A DNA stretch of 64,000 nt from Apostichopus japonicus (lineage: Eukaryota > Echinodermata > Holothuroidea > Aspidochirotida > Stichopodidae), in contig NC_092576.1 in assembly GCF_037975245.1 (NCBI RefSeq), forward strand, positions 26,799,611 through 26,863,610, in the 5' to 3' direction. Every line of letters starts with the position of its first letter. Within the stretch, counting starts at the first letter, position 1. The notes under the pieces are model-generated. The model was not told the DNA's origin, ran no database searches, and was given only the letters and a program-made list of their open reading frames with translations. Shown one piece after another: positions 25,701 to 36,661 of the stretch. Both the position numbers and the translations under genes were made by a program.

Positions 25701-27013
25701 CATCCCCTTCCTCTAATGCTATTTAAGTCCACATGTGGGCATATCCTGCAAACCTACCGGTAGCCCACAGGGGTTTGAGTTGGGAGAAAGGCCTTGACAC
25801 CTTGAAACGACAAATGATGCCAACTTCCCTCAAGTTAAAAGTCTGGCTGAGTTGGCAAGGCCAGTCAGCATGAAAGAAAAAAAAACTTTTTTTGCATTTC
25901 TGTCACCAAAGTTGCACATCTTTTTGGTTGCTATTTTGCCTCACCGGTGCCATCTCCTGCGATCTGGGGGGTGCTTAAATCTCAAATTTTCTCTGTACGC
26001 TCCGCGCCAACCAAGGTGGCGCTCCGCTTAGATAGTAACCTCGGGCCCCCCACAAGAAAGAACAGCCCCCCCATGGCCCCCCCACTCAAAAAATCCTAGC
26101 TACGCCACTGATGTGGGATATTTTCGAAATTCTTGAACATTTTGACGAATCGGGGACATTTTCGGGGACACTTGTTCATCGGGGACAGCACACTGTAATC
26201 GGGGACTGTCCCCGAAAATCGGGGACGTCTGGTCACCTTAACCTACATGCAATGGCATGGTGGTAGGAGGTTCACCTTGATCACACTTCAGTATTAGAAA
26301 ATTGATTGCAAACTAATAAACACTACTATTTATATTTAATCTCCCATCATAGGTTAAGCTGCTATTTAAAGCAGTAATTTTGTCGTTCTCAAATTATTTT
26401 GATAACAGCATTTTACATCCCTAACCTATCTTAACTTTAAGCGATTTCAAAACTTGACCCCAACCTATTATCGAAAGGTATAGGCCTAGGCTAGTCTAAA
26501 ATAAAACAACCGTCAACGAAATGGGACATGATCCCCTAATGTAATAATTTAACACATTGGATAAGCCAAACGTAGGTGTAACTTTGTATAGCAGGTCAAC
26601 ATTTGTGAGGCCTAGCCTATTTTAAGCTCTACGTTAAGGTAGGTCAAGCCCTACAGGTATCGTACCACGATTAAATACTTTCATGGACTTACACAGTTAC
26701 ATTCCAAGGGCGCTAGGCCTAGACCATATAGATAGGCTAGTACTAGTAGTTGACATGTCCTGGTACCCACCACATGATATATGATAGTTTGGGCAATCAA
26801 AGCACATTCAACTTTTGCCACCATGACCATCTAAGTTTTGAGCATGGTTAACATTTCAGGCGGACTTGCAATACTCTAATTGTGGTACAATACCTACAGA
26901 AGGATGCAGCTCACCTAGCTAACGCTAGCCTAGGAAAAGCCTAACCAAGGCCTTAATCCTTATATGTTCGTTCATACCAAACGTCCGGCTACAAGACAAG
27001 CAAACATTGCCAT
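19560..27013 (-). CDS. HIKESHI: HIKESHI (OPI10 family), complete, four coding exons
   Basis: Carrier for nuclear import of HSP70-class chaperones under heat stress; it binds HSP70 and FG-nucleoporins independently of importin beta. Exons: 26978-27013, 22455-22689, 20609-20736, 19560-19760 (minus strand; phases 0, 1, 0). The predicted protein is 199 aa against 197 in human. It shows MAMFACLVAGRL, then VQTDVQQVD, NHVVIFMTGSSPFPDGTGGA, the hallmark KPSAIFKISGL, IGISVEPLDQIVQQTPVSAA, and the C-terminal helical domain LLENFYNFASSFAINQSQM ... FIPSTVLDQWYQSFKRKLQQ, ending NFWKR. Every junction has a usable GT-AG pair and matching phase. Start: the first of two in-frame ATGs (MAMF); the second, MFACLVAGRL, fits the family start MFGCLVAGRL better and may be the true one (197 aa). 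Confidence 0.95.
20609..20736 (-). CDS. HIKESHI: HIKESHI coding exon 3
   Basis: 128 bp, acceptor TTCCAG, donor GTATTA (weak), phase 1 to 0. Encodes the linker GPSFMGSMNPLAGNSS and IGISVEPLDQIVQQTPVSAA. Confidence 0.92.
20833..21430. repeat. Tandem repeats in HIKESHI intron 2
   Basis: Three 74-75-bp units (GCAAAATGGTCAA at 20833, 20907, 20982) containing AAGCAGTTTTGTGTGCACAG and AAGCATAGTATTTTATAACG. A diverged copy of the last unit plus its flank (ACATTTGAACACT, GATCAGACC.TTGGAAAAGG) follows at about 21185-21430. Confidence 0.8.
21577..21615 (-). ncRNA. Hammerhead-ribozyme-like motif (degenerate, type I layout)
   Basis: On the minus strand: GCCT, CTGGAGA, stem GATCC-TGCAA-GGATC, GAAAC, GTC, AGGC. 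Order and elements follow a type I hammerhead with a tiny stem III: stem I (GCCT/AGGC), core CUGANGA, stem II, GAAA, then the GUC cleavage triplet. The core has one departure (CTGGAGA where CTGANGA is invariant), so self-cleavage is doubtful. Such minimal hammerheads are known from Penelope-like elements; no Penelope reverse transcriptase is seen nearby. Confidence 0.4.
22455..22689 (-). CDS. HIKESHI: HIKESHI coding exon 2 (conserved N-terminal domain)
   Basis: 235 bp, acceptor GATTCCAG, donor GTAAGT, phase 0 to 1. Encodes most of the beta-rich N-terminal domain, including NHVVIFMTG, PFPDGTGGAVHFGF, HWHFVGFISNEKPSAIFKIS. Confidence 0.95.
24648..25026. mobile_element. Small TIR element nested inside the hAT element
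   Basis: CAGGCGCGGATCCAGG at the left and CCTGGATCCGGCCCTG at the right are inverted repeats (14 of 16). No target duplication found at the ends chosen, so limits may be off by a few bases. GGGGGTCC/GGACCCCCC palindromes lie next to the left end. Confidence 0.6.
25346..25530. repeat. Imperfect palindrome rich in ACTC/GAGT
   Basis: CACTCCATTGGAGT near the left matches ACTCCAATGGAATG near the right in inverted orientation, with AGAGTTAA repeats between. Likely a small foldback insertion. Confidence 0.5.
26978..27013 (-). CDS. HIKESHI: HIKESHI coding exon 1
   Basis: 36 nt reading MAMFACLVAGRL, then donor GTATGA. Phase 0. The family N-terminus MFGCLVAGRL is recognisable, with A in place of G. 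It sits 4.3 kb upstream of exon 2 because transposons fill intron 1. Confidence 0.88.
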
Positions 27014-29023
27014 GTGTGTGGAATAGTAGTGCCTTCAACTTTCATAGGCTGCAGTTAAGTTGCACAAAGTTATCAGGGCTGTGAGCCCATATACAAATTT
27101 ATATCAAGTTGGCTCTGTTCTAACTGCCTACTTCCAGAAATTTCCACACCTGATAGGCAGCAGTTCTCCAAGTCCACTTTCAATTTGGTATTCCCCTTCG
27201 GCCGTTACTCCTTAGTAGTTACTTGTAACGGAGCCGTACATAGACATATATATACACCGGCTCTGATTTGTAAACTCTTATAGCGCCCTCTTTTTATAAT
27301 GTAATGTGGGTATCTCTCAAAGAACTATCCCTGGACCATTATATTTCCCTTTGTACAACATTTATTCCTCATCCGCAAATGCAGATTTTATTCTTTCTGC
27401 TGATTTATGAGGGAGCGGCCGCCTGTAAAATTCGGAGCCGTTTTAGCGGACTATGTGGTTTGGGTAGTGAGGCCCATACGCCATTCATCCGAACTGTACA
27501 AAAATCCTCTTTGCGAATTCATTTTCCTTAATTCTCATCCCACGCAAAGAATGACCAGAAACCCAGGAAAAGCAAAAGGGCCGCCTCCGGGCGCCTTGCG
27601 ATATACTCGTATGCGAGCCCGATCTGTAGTTTAGTTAACCATAAATCAAAGACAATAAAAGACAATACCTTTTCCATGACTCACACTTCATTCATATTCA
27701 TAGTCTATTTTTTCTTTTTGCAAGTATTTCAAAAGAAATTATGAACAGTCATTGCTGCATGTAGCTTGGCCTTTAACCGGTAGCATTACAAATTGCACTT
27801 TGGACCCTCAAGGAATGAAAAAGAGAGAACTCGTTTTAAGTGCATTCCAATTAATGGCAGAATGTCTATATACATGGCCAAATTCTATCGGAAAGTTTTT
27901 ACAATTTAAAAAAGCCTCTAAATGACTTCCGAATTCATCGATATGTTAGCATAGAACACTTTAACTTACTCAAATCACTTACGAAATTTCAGCCTAATCA
28001 AAAGGGAAAAATTGCAATGTGGCAGATATTTGAACACGATGGCATAAAGCGACAGCATCTTTCTATGGTTGTAGCAAGGCCGTAGCAAGGCTTGTAGCAG
28101 GCTTGTAGCAGGCTTGCACTGTCATGATAGCCCAATGAAGCTTATGAAGCTTACAGCCGGAGAAACAATCAAAGAAATAAACCATCCCCTATATAGGCCT
28201 ACCAAGTACCATGAATTAATGGTACATGCAGTAACATTCAAACATTGAACAATATCACTTTAACTCTCCTAACGTGGGTCAGAGACATTCGTAGAAGGAA
28301 AGATATTCCGATATTTCATTCATTTGGGAATACAAATGCAAAAAAGCAGTTAAACTGTCAACATGCTGCAGATTATTTCAGTTATCTATCAATTTTAATG
28401 GTTCGACGCAAGGGAGCAATCACGCTATGATAAATATGAACTCTCAGCCTTTTAAAGGTATACCATGGACGTTAAATGACGGTAGGCAGTCAGCTCGTAC
28501 ATCGGTATCAATTAGTTCGAGCCTAATGTTCAAGCGCTCTTTTACGAGAGAAAACTTCTAGGAAACATCCTGAATGAATCATTCAATTACAATCAGAACG
28601 CATGGTCCTTTATTCCGCTCCTTCAAATTTATCTTATGAAGTATTGAGTAATAGTGTATGGAACATCTTTGCACATAGATTGGTAAAAGTGTATCAATTC
28701 TACCAGATTAAAGTAATTTGGCATGAAATTTTTTCTTCTGCAAGTACATTTCAATCCAATCAGAGAATAAATGGGGAGGGGTGGGGGGGGGGGTGGATAT
28801 TAAGCATGTAATATTTCTCTTGACTTCTATACTTCCATAATTGACTCAGCATATAGCCTAATTGATATTTACCGAAGAATTAATACATTAAATACAATTG
28901 TAAGTGATTAGAAAGTGTATTTTTGACTTAAATTAACAAACGCGAAATTGACCTTAAATCTAGCACTTCTGCTAATGGATTGAATGTGTTTTGTGTATTG
29001 TGTAAAATTTGTATAGCTAGATA
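27014..29023. other. Upstream of HIKESHI; no gene recognised
   Basis: Should hold the HIKESHI 5' UTR and promoter close to 27014. A short tandem of GTAGCAAGGC/GTAGCAGGCTT lies at 28069-28116, and a G run near 28778. The open frames at 27304-27634 have no recognisable domain. Confidence 0.4.
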
Positions 29024-29493
29024 CAGGGACGTAGCTAATGCATGATGATTGGGGGTTTAGTGGCTGAAATTCCAACTGGATGGGTTTTGGAGCCAGAAAA
29101 TTCCGACTGCTGCCTTGTACCCCCCCCCCCCCCGCACTATACTCGTCAACGATACGGTCAGTGTCAGTCAGACACCCTATCTTTCGCGACTGCACTTTTG
29201 TTCCAAACTTTTCTCGGTACATTTGTACCACTGGCCCTCACTTTACAAACTTATCAATCACTCTGGTTAAGCGAGTAAGCAACTGAGTACAAGTTATCTG
29301 CTTGATAAGCTACATAGACTACTGACTAAAAAAGCTATGTTAATGTAACAAAGGGGAAACTTTTTTTCGAAAATTATATTCGACGACATAGTGAATTACC
29401 CAAAAATACAGTGCTTTTTTCTAGCGGGCTTAATATTATTTTCTTGGGGGTGGGGGTGGGGCTATTTATCACTCACATGAATAAAAAAAACAT

Positions 29494-29845
29494 TGTTCAC
29501 TTCATTCCAACTGAGCATTTGGAATGATGTGAACAATTAAACATTTTGCAGAAAAATGTTGAGTTGACGTTATACGATAAGTTGTCAATTAAACATTTTG
29601 CAGAAATTTTTTCAATTGCTCAATTGGAATGAAGTGAACAATTGAACATTTTGCCAAAAATGTCCAATTGACGAGATAAGATAAGTTGTCAATTAAACAT
29701 TTCTCAGAAAAGTTTTTCAATTGTTCTTATGGAATGAAGTAAACAAATGAACATTTTGCAGCAAAAAATGACTAATTGACGAGATTTGATTAGTTTTCAA
29801 TTAAACATTTTTCACAAAATTGTTCAATTACTCATTTAAAGCAAG
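29494..29845. repeat. Tandem array, 105-bp unit made of two half-units of about 52 bp
   Basis: GGAATGA(A/T)GT recurs at 29521, 29626 and 29731 (period 105). CAATTAAACATTTTGCAGAAA and variants recur about every 52 bp, six times. The first unit is preceded by an inverted GTTCACTTCATTCC (29494-29507) facing GGAATGATGTGAAC (29521-29534). Confidence 0.85.
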
Positions 29846-30213
29846 TAAGCAATGCAACATTTTTCTGTTTTTTTGATAACATTTTATCTTGTTATCTAAA
29901 CAATTTACAGAAAAATTTCACCTTATGGGGCAAAGTTTTTCTTATGTTGAAGGCATTTTTAAGCTTCCGTAGATTAGCATTGAGCGTTTTAATAGTATAT
30001 GTTGTGCAGAAGTTCTATTAGGCATTTTTTTTTAGAGTATTCAAAATCATACGAAGTTTTGTATGGTGGAGTATAAAGATCGCGACATACAATTTCTCAT
30101 TGTGACAAGGAAATCGTAGCAAATATGACTGATTCAAGGTCAATTTTGACCGAAAATTTTAGGTCACTACAAGAATATTTGAAAATTCGAGTGCGCCAGT
30201 CGGAAAAATTCGA

Positions 30214-30244
30214 GTGCGACAGTCGGAAATTCCGACTGTCGCAC
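30214..30244. repeat. Near-perfect palindrome, 15-bp arms
   Basis: GTGCGACAGTCGGAA (30214-30228), one central A, TTCCGACTGTCGCAC (30230-30244). A third, direct copy of the arm with one change (GTGCGCCAGTCGGAA) precedes it at about 30191. Confidence 0.9.
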
Positions 30245-30689
30245 AAAAATTTTCCAACTTTCGTCAGTTTTACCAAGATTGGGGGGGGGGGGGGTGAGAC
30301 ACCCCACACCCCCCTCTAGCGACGTCCCTGGCTAGATTATGGACGTTATAATTAATAATTAGGTAGAACTGAATGAAAGGAAACCAACTAAAAAATCACA
30401 CTAACTCTGGTCTATGTTTAGTTGGAATAAACCCAGTGAGACTTCTTATGGTGGATCTGCCTTCTACACTCCAAGAGAAACTTTCTATTGAAAAATCGCT
30501 AAGAGAAAGAACAAGCACATGCATGGGAACACGATAAAATCAAAATGCATAGAATGGCACTATAGGGTAACTTGGATGGTTCATTACCAACTATGGCTAA
30601 TGGAGATCGTAAATAAATCAGAAAGGGATTTCGGCATAAAATATATGTCTGGGTAGACCTATTTCACTTGAAGACTATTTTGCTAAATA

Positions 30690-30914
30690 AACTATTAAAG
30701 TCAGTTTATCTCCGCTTGACCCGAGATGACTGATTGTCTGTTTATAGCTCCATGGTCAGCTCTAGAATGTAGCAGTGGAATCTTTCAGAATCTACGAAGG
30801 GGGTTAAAGCGTTCAAAACCACTTTCAAGAAGAGAGGCAAGAACACTTCTTTGTTCTTTAAATCTGTAAATATGTGAAGGGTTGACGGGTGAAATGAATA
30901 AAAGAAATAAAATT
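30690..30914 (+). mobile_element. LINE 3' end remnant
   Basis: The plus strand reads WNLSESTKGVKAFKTTF, then KKRGKNTSLFF and a stop, followed by an AATAAAAGAAATAAAA tail. This resembles the WN.LP......FK..L...LF end of a non-LTR reverse transcriptase. Upstream frame is broken by stops. Confidence 0.45.
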
Positions 30915-31099
30915 AAGTTCTATAAACGAATAATTAAAACAAAAACGTTTTCAGTTCGTTGCCAGTCTACAGAAATCACTTCATTCTGAAAATGTAGTTG
31001 CGCTAAGGCCCCCCCCCCCCCAAAAAAAAAAGAAGAAGAGTGCGCGTGTGTTTCTCCGGAATGGGAAGGAAACTTTGTATGCTGATGATTGTAAAGCAC

Positions 31100-33840
31100 C
31101 AATAAGCATTAAACTTGCGAGCCAAAGGTGTTGCTTTTGTTTTGTATCACCACACTGGTACAGACGTAGAGTTGAAATTCAAAAAAGAAGATATTGATGA
31201 ATCTACTGGATAATGATTGTGCATTAGTCGTTTGTATTGGTCAAATACTCTTTGGACCGGGTAAGACGCATTATGGAACTCTTCAACAATGTCCTTAGAA
31301 TTCATAAGACCAATTGGTTGAGTGGTCCGAGGCGTGCTGGTCTTCACAAGGGCCTAAACATATTTGCAGGTCCATTAACATTCATTAACGAAGTAATGAT
31401 TTAGTGGTCATTTAAATTGGTCAAGCACTCTTTGGACCGGGCAAGACGCATCATGGTACCGTTCTACAATGTTCTTGGACTTCCTGTGACCTATTGGTTA
31501 GGTGGTCCAAGGCGTGCTGGTCTTGATTGGGGCCCAAAGCTTTTTCGTGGTCCCTTTACACTCATTGAAGAAGTAATGATTTAATGGTCATTTAAATTGG
31601 TCAAGCACGCTTTGGACCGGGCAAGACGCATTATGGTACTATTCTACAATGTCTTTAGAGTACATGTTACCGATTGGTTAGGTGGTCCAAGGCGTGTTGC
31701 ATGGATGAGGGCCCAAAGCTTTTTCGTGGTCCCGTTACACTCGATGATGTAGTAATGATTTAGTGGTCATTTAAATTGGTCAAGCACGCTTTGGACCGGG
31801 CAAGACGCATTATGGTACCCTTCTACAATGTCCTTAGAGTTCATGTTAACCATCGGTTTGGTGGTCCAAGGCGTGCTGCATGGATTAGGGCTCAAAGCTT
31901 TTTCGTGGTCCCGTTACACTCAATAAAGAAGTAATTATTTAGTGGTCATTTTAATTGGTCAAGCACGCTTTGGACCGGTCAAGACGCATTATGGTACCCT
32001 TCTACAATGTCCCTAGAGTTCATGTTAACCATCGGTTTGGTGGTCCAATGCGTGCTGCATGGATTGGGGCCCAAAGCTTTTTATTGGTCCCGTTACACTC
32101 AATAAAGAAGTTATTATTTAGTGGTCATTTAATTGGTCAAGCACGCTTTGGACCGGGCAAGACGCATTATGGTACTCTTCTACAATGTCCTTAGAGTTCA
32201 TGTTAACCATCGGTTTGGTGGTCCAAAGCGTGCTGCATGGATTAGGGCCCAAAGCTTTTTCGTGGTCCCGTTACACTCGATGATGAAGTTATGATTTAAT
32301 GGTCAGTTTAATTGGTCAAGCACGCTTTGGACCGGGCAAGACGCATTATGGTACTCTTCTACAATGTCCTTAGAGTTCATGTTAACCATCGGTTTGGTGG
32401 TCCAAAGCGTGCTGCATGGATTAGGGCCCAAAGCTTTTTATTGGTCCCGTTACACTCAATAAAGAAGTAATTATTTAATGGTCATTTTAATTGGTCAAGC
32501 ACGCTTTGGACCGGGCAAGACGCATTATGGTACCCTTCTACAATGTCCTTAGAGTTCATGTTAACCATCGGTTTGGTGGTCCAAGTCGTGCTGCATGGAT
32601 TAGGGCCCAAAGCTTTTTCGTGGTCCCTTTTCAGTCATTAAAAAAGTAATGATTTAATGGTCATTTAAATTGGTCAAGCACGCTTTGGACCGGGCAAGAC
32701 GCATTATGGTACCCTTCTACAATGTCCCTAGAGTTCATGTTAACCATCGGTTTGGTGGTCCAAGGCGTGCTGCATGGATTAGGGCCCAAAGCTTTTTTGT
32801 GGTCCCGTTACACTCAATAAAGAAGTAATTATTTAGTGGTCATTTTAATTGGTCAAGCACGCTTTGAACCGGGCAAGACGCATTATGGTACCCTTCTACA
32901 ATGTCCTTAGAGTTCATGTTAACCATCGGTTTGGTGGTCCAAGGCGTGCTGCATGGATTAGGGCCCAAAGCTTTTTTTGTGGTCCCGTTACAATCAATAA
33001 AGAAGTAATGATTGAATGGTCATTTAAATTGGTCAAGCACGCTTTGGACCGGGCAAGACGCATTATGGTACCCTTCTACAATGTCCCTAGAGTTCATGTT
33101 AACCATCGGTTTGGTGGTCCAATGCGTGCTGCATGGATTGGGGCCCAAAGCTTTTTATTGGTCCCGTTACACTCAATAAAGGAGTAATTATTTAGTGGTC
33201 ATTTTAATTGGTCAAGCACGCTTTGGACCGGGCAAGACGCATTATGGTACCCTTCTACAATGTCCTTAGAGTTCATGTTAACCATCGGTTTGGTGATCCA
33301 AGGCGTGCTGCATGGATTAGGGCCCAAAGCTTTTTCGTGGTCCCTTTTCACGCATTAAAAAAGTAATGATTTAATGGTCATTTAAATTGGTCAAGCACGC
33401 TTTGGACCGGGCAAGACGCATTATGGTACCCTTCTACAATGACTTAAGAGTTCATGTTAACCATTGGTTGGGTGGTCCAAGGCGTGCTGGTTTTGATTAG
33501 GGCCCAAATGTTTTTTATTTCAGTTCCTGTAACATTTATTTAAAAAATTGTTGATTTAGTGGTCATTTTAATTGGTCAAGCACGCTTTGGACCGGTCAAG
33601 ACGCATTATGGTATCCTTCTACAATGTGTTAAGAATTCCTATGACCTATTGGTTAGGTGGTCCAAGGCGTGCTAGTCTTGATAAGGGCCTATAGTGATTT
33701 TTTTTCAGGTCCCGTTACATTAATTTAGAAACTGATGAAGTAGTGGTCATTTTAGTTGGTCAAGAACTATTCGGACCGGAAAAGATGCATTATGGTATCC
33801 TTCTAAATATTCATTAGAGTATATGACCAATAGATGAACC
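31100..33840. repeat. Satellite array, about 15 units of 179 bp
   Basis: The landmark GGTCAAG(C)AC..TTTGGACCGG recurs at 31239, 31419, 31599, 31778, 31957, 32135, 32314, 32493, 32672, 32851, 33031, 33210, 33389, 33574 and 33758: spacing 178-180 in the core, 184-185 at the right edge. Central units are highly alike; edge units are more diverged, as expected for unequal exchange. Some units resemble those four positions away more than their neighbours (for example the ones at 32493 and 33210), hinting at a higher-order repeat of about 720 bp. Each unit has an internal inverted repeat (AGCACGCTTTGGACC and GGTCCAAGGCGTGCT, about 65 bp apart). Open frames at 31955 and 32849 are by-products. Confidence 0.95.
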
Positions 33841-35940
33841 TCTTACCACGACCAAATGTTGATCATCTTGTAAGAAAGCTTTTGCCTTGCCATAGGTGTT
33901 ACGTCGATACCATTGTCGAATACGTAACTGAATAGGTAACAGTTACTCATTCGCGAATATCGAACGAGGAACGGGGAATAAGTATCTAACTTCACACCGG
34001 TCGCGTCGTTAGGGTCAATGCAATCACTCACGTAATTGAAACGGTAACTATTTAGCACATATTATCATGGCTAAATACTTCTAAGAGGCGTTGAACCTTC
34101 TTTTTATGGGCAATTTGACCATCCAGCCGTTGGAGAAGAAGATTCTGACGATGAAATTCTGATACGGTAAGCCGCATAGTTGCACACTATGTATTGTGTA
34201 TGTAGCGCAATTGGTATATATAGACTTACCGTTACGCGTGGCTACCATTGTATTACAGAATACATTTGTTTGTTTGGAGGGGGGAAAATCAGTCATATTC
34301 CTCACATTCAAACATCAAATTATATTTTACTTATGAAATAACATGTCTTGAACTCATCAAACTATCAAACGTCCAGCAAATTTCATCAAAATAATTTCAA
34401 ATGGGCAAAAAAAGTACATTGTTTGTATCATAACCTCATTTGCATATTTACATATCTAATTAGCTTAATTAAAAAAAAAAATTAAAAAATTAAAACCTCA
34501 TTTCAATACCTATCTGTCAATACTAGGGTCCCTATTGATAAAAATGAAAAGATTTTAAGTAATTACAATGTGTAAATATTTTCCCCCAGGGGACAATGAT
34601 ATGGGGGGGGACATGGTACACAAGGAGGACATACACTGGTAACCAACCACCTCATGTCTTTAAGAAACAAGCCCTAGAAAGAGTTACAACGCTGTTCACT
34701 TTCATTTCCAGACTTCCTCAACGGACTATGAATGTTCAAGCTTCCACAGCCTTTGGGTCGAAATATAGCAATTATATGATAAATGTACCTAAATATAGAG
34801 GAATAAACAGCAGAACAGAGGAGACGTACACAGATTTACCATAATTTCACTATTCGAGACAATAAAACATAACTTAAAAAAGGGGAAACTCGATATGATA
34901 CTTAATTAGTTAAACTTAGAATAAACAACCTTATAGACGACAAAAAGCATGTAGTAACAACTTGAATGATTTCCTTAATAGTTATATCAAATGTAGTAGC
35001 AATATGACCATTACAATCCATTGTCAAAGCTACATAAGAGTAGGCATTCATACAGCACACAGTAGAGTCATACGTGTCTGTACTGAATTACCATCGATGG
35101 ATTTCAGAATTGTTTGAGTTCAATGTCATCCAGGGTACAAGTTAAGCTACGTGTTACAAGTTTTTCTCATCCTTCGCCGAATGGAGCGACACGCGAAATG
35201 TTTGTTAATGTTATGCTAAGATAGACGAGCGTTTTCTAAAATTTAACAAACTTGTCTACTTCAATTAGGTTTAATTGGGTTTAAGAGGGTTTAAGAGGGT
35301 CAGTCAAATCCTTAATGCAGGATGTAGACAAATAAGACACGATATTCTAAGTCAGAAAGTCAAAGCTTCCATTATTACGAAGAACGAAATAATATCATAT
35401 TTCCTGCTTCGTGAATCTTTCACCAAGCCGCAGGTTTGACATCAACGGCTATGTAGTTTATCAGTCGATTTATTAATTAATTTATTAATCAATTAGTGCT
35501 TATGTTTTAAATTTCAATACGATAATAATCTAGCTTGGTTTTATGTAAATGCCCTTCTCAATCTCATCTCACTTTTTAGCTTTAAAATTGTAGATTTTTT
35601 AGTCAATCTGTTTTATCGCTTTACGCTTCACCAGTACTTTTAATAGTTTTTTTCGATCTCATATTCCTGTCTATTTCTGTAGATGGTATATGTATTTACT
35701 GTTTTTTCTATTTAATGTTTTCTGGCATTGAATTTTCTAGATTGTTTGTAAAGCGCACAGATGCATCGCGCGTAGTGCGCTATATAAGATTTGATTTACA
35801 TAAAATTACATTACATTACACTACATCTCGTCAGATTACCACTAGAAATTAATAAGAAGCTCTACATTTGTTGTGTGTATACTTATGCATATATACAGAC
35901 GGTAACGATTGAAGTGCTATTTAAGTGTGACGCCTTCGAG
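33841..35940. other. No gene recognised
   Basis: AT-rich DNA with an A-run/TAAAA patch (about 34460-34500) and a short G run (about 34602). An open frame at 33843-34058 on the minus strand shows no death-domain or other motif. Confidence 0.4.
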
Positions 35941-36064
35941 AGGAATTTTGTTTGCGGAACATTGAGCATTTCAATCAATGAGCGACAGTCATCCACCAGT
36001 TACTTTTATAGACAGTGGCATCTCTGGGTTATATAAAATACTTTTGATCCTATTTGTTTCATAG

Positions 36065-36356
36065 CAGACGCGTAGCCAGGAAATTGCCTAGGGAGGGGCG
36101 AAATTGTATATTCGGCATTGCAAACTATCTAAGCGTAGCGCCACCATAATTGGCGTGAAGCGTATACAAGAAAATTTTGGCTGAAAATGCCACCCGGATC
36201 ACTGGAAATGGCACTTCCCAGGCCTTGTAAGTTGCATCTTAGCATTTTCTCTTTGGAAAATACTAGTGATATTATAAAAACATTATTTAAAAAAAAAATA
36301 TGCCCAAGGGGGGGGCGGCGGATGCCCCCTTCGCTCCCCCCTTGGCTGCGCGCCTG
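36065..36356. mobile_element. hAT-type MITE (292 bp) with perfect 8-bp TSD
   Basis: CAGACGCGTAGCCAGG and CTTGGCTGCGCGCCTG are the inverted ends. TTTCATAG is duplicated exactly (36057-36064, 36357-36364). Core module at 36125 and a G-run foldback (GGGGGGGGCGGCGG / CCCCCTTCGCTCCCCCC) near the right end. Confidence 0.92.
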
Positions 36357-36661
36357 TTTCATAGATGGCTTGACCATACACGAAATATATAATGAAAATA
36401 ACTGTGTCGCAGATATTACCAGCTTTATTATCTGTTTGGAGGTATGAAGTAAAAAGAAGATGAAAGTCTTTATGGTCTTCTTAAACTTAACTTTATAACC
36501 CCCAGATATTAATATTATCATATTTCATATATTTATTAAGAATTAATGAAGTACTTTCTGTTGCTTTTGATAAAACGTCTATATGATACACACATACATT
36601 CAACTAACTACACTGCCCAAAAAAATCTAAGGAGATGTCTTAGTTTGATATAACATTGTAC

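Larger units (their letters stand above)
24206..26110. mobile_element. hAT-type non-autonomous element (1905 bp) with perfect 8-bp TSD
   Basis: Ends CAGTGGCGTAGCTA and TAGCTACGCCACTG are perfect inverted repeats. Target duplication ATGTGGGA is exact on both sides (24198-24205, 26111-26118). Inside are G/C-rich subterminal palindromes, two minus-strand core modules (25250-25302, 25986-26035), a further nested element (24648-25026) and a GAGT/ACTC foldback (25346-25530). The frame at 24330-24833 has no transposase features. Confidence 0.88.
23879..26237. mobile_element. TTAA-target DNA transposon (piggyBac/Kolobok-like), non-autonomous, host of nested insertions
   Basis: Ends GGTGACCATAC (23879) and GTCTGGTCACC (ending 26237) are inverted repeats with one mismatch, each directly flanked by TTAA (23875-23878 and 26238-26241). 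TTAA duplication is typical of piggyBac and Kolobok. The right end carries repeated GGGGAC words. A 1905-bp hAT element plus its 8-bp target duplication interrupts it; without that, the element is about 450 bp. Lies in HIKESHI intron 1. Confidence 0.75.
29024..30330. mobile_element. hAT-type non-autonomous element (1307 bp)
   Basis: CAGGGACGTAGCTA (29024-29037) and TAGCGACGTCCCTG (30317-30330) are inverted repeats with one mismatch. Flanks GCTAGATA (29016-29023) and GCTAGATT (30331-30338) fit an 8-bp target duplication with one mismatch. The interior has a 52/105-bp tandem array (29494-29845), a 15-bp-arm palindrome (30214-30244) and C/G runs near both ends. No transposase. Confidence 0.8.

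Noticed and set aside
31955-33187. Open frames of 79-112 codons inside the satellite
   Set aside because: The unit length (179) is not a multiple of three, so the frame cannot persist between units; it is chance openness of one unit.
31100-33840. Hammerhead or other self-cleaving ribozyme in the satellite
   Set aside because: No CTGANGA and GAAA pair in the right order in the consensus unit; one CTGATGAAG word occurs only in the diverged edge copy.
33843-34058. Death-domain exon of the left paralogue
   Set aside because: No L..W....AT pattern, and the sequence is rich in GTTAC repeats instead.
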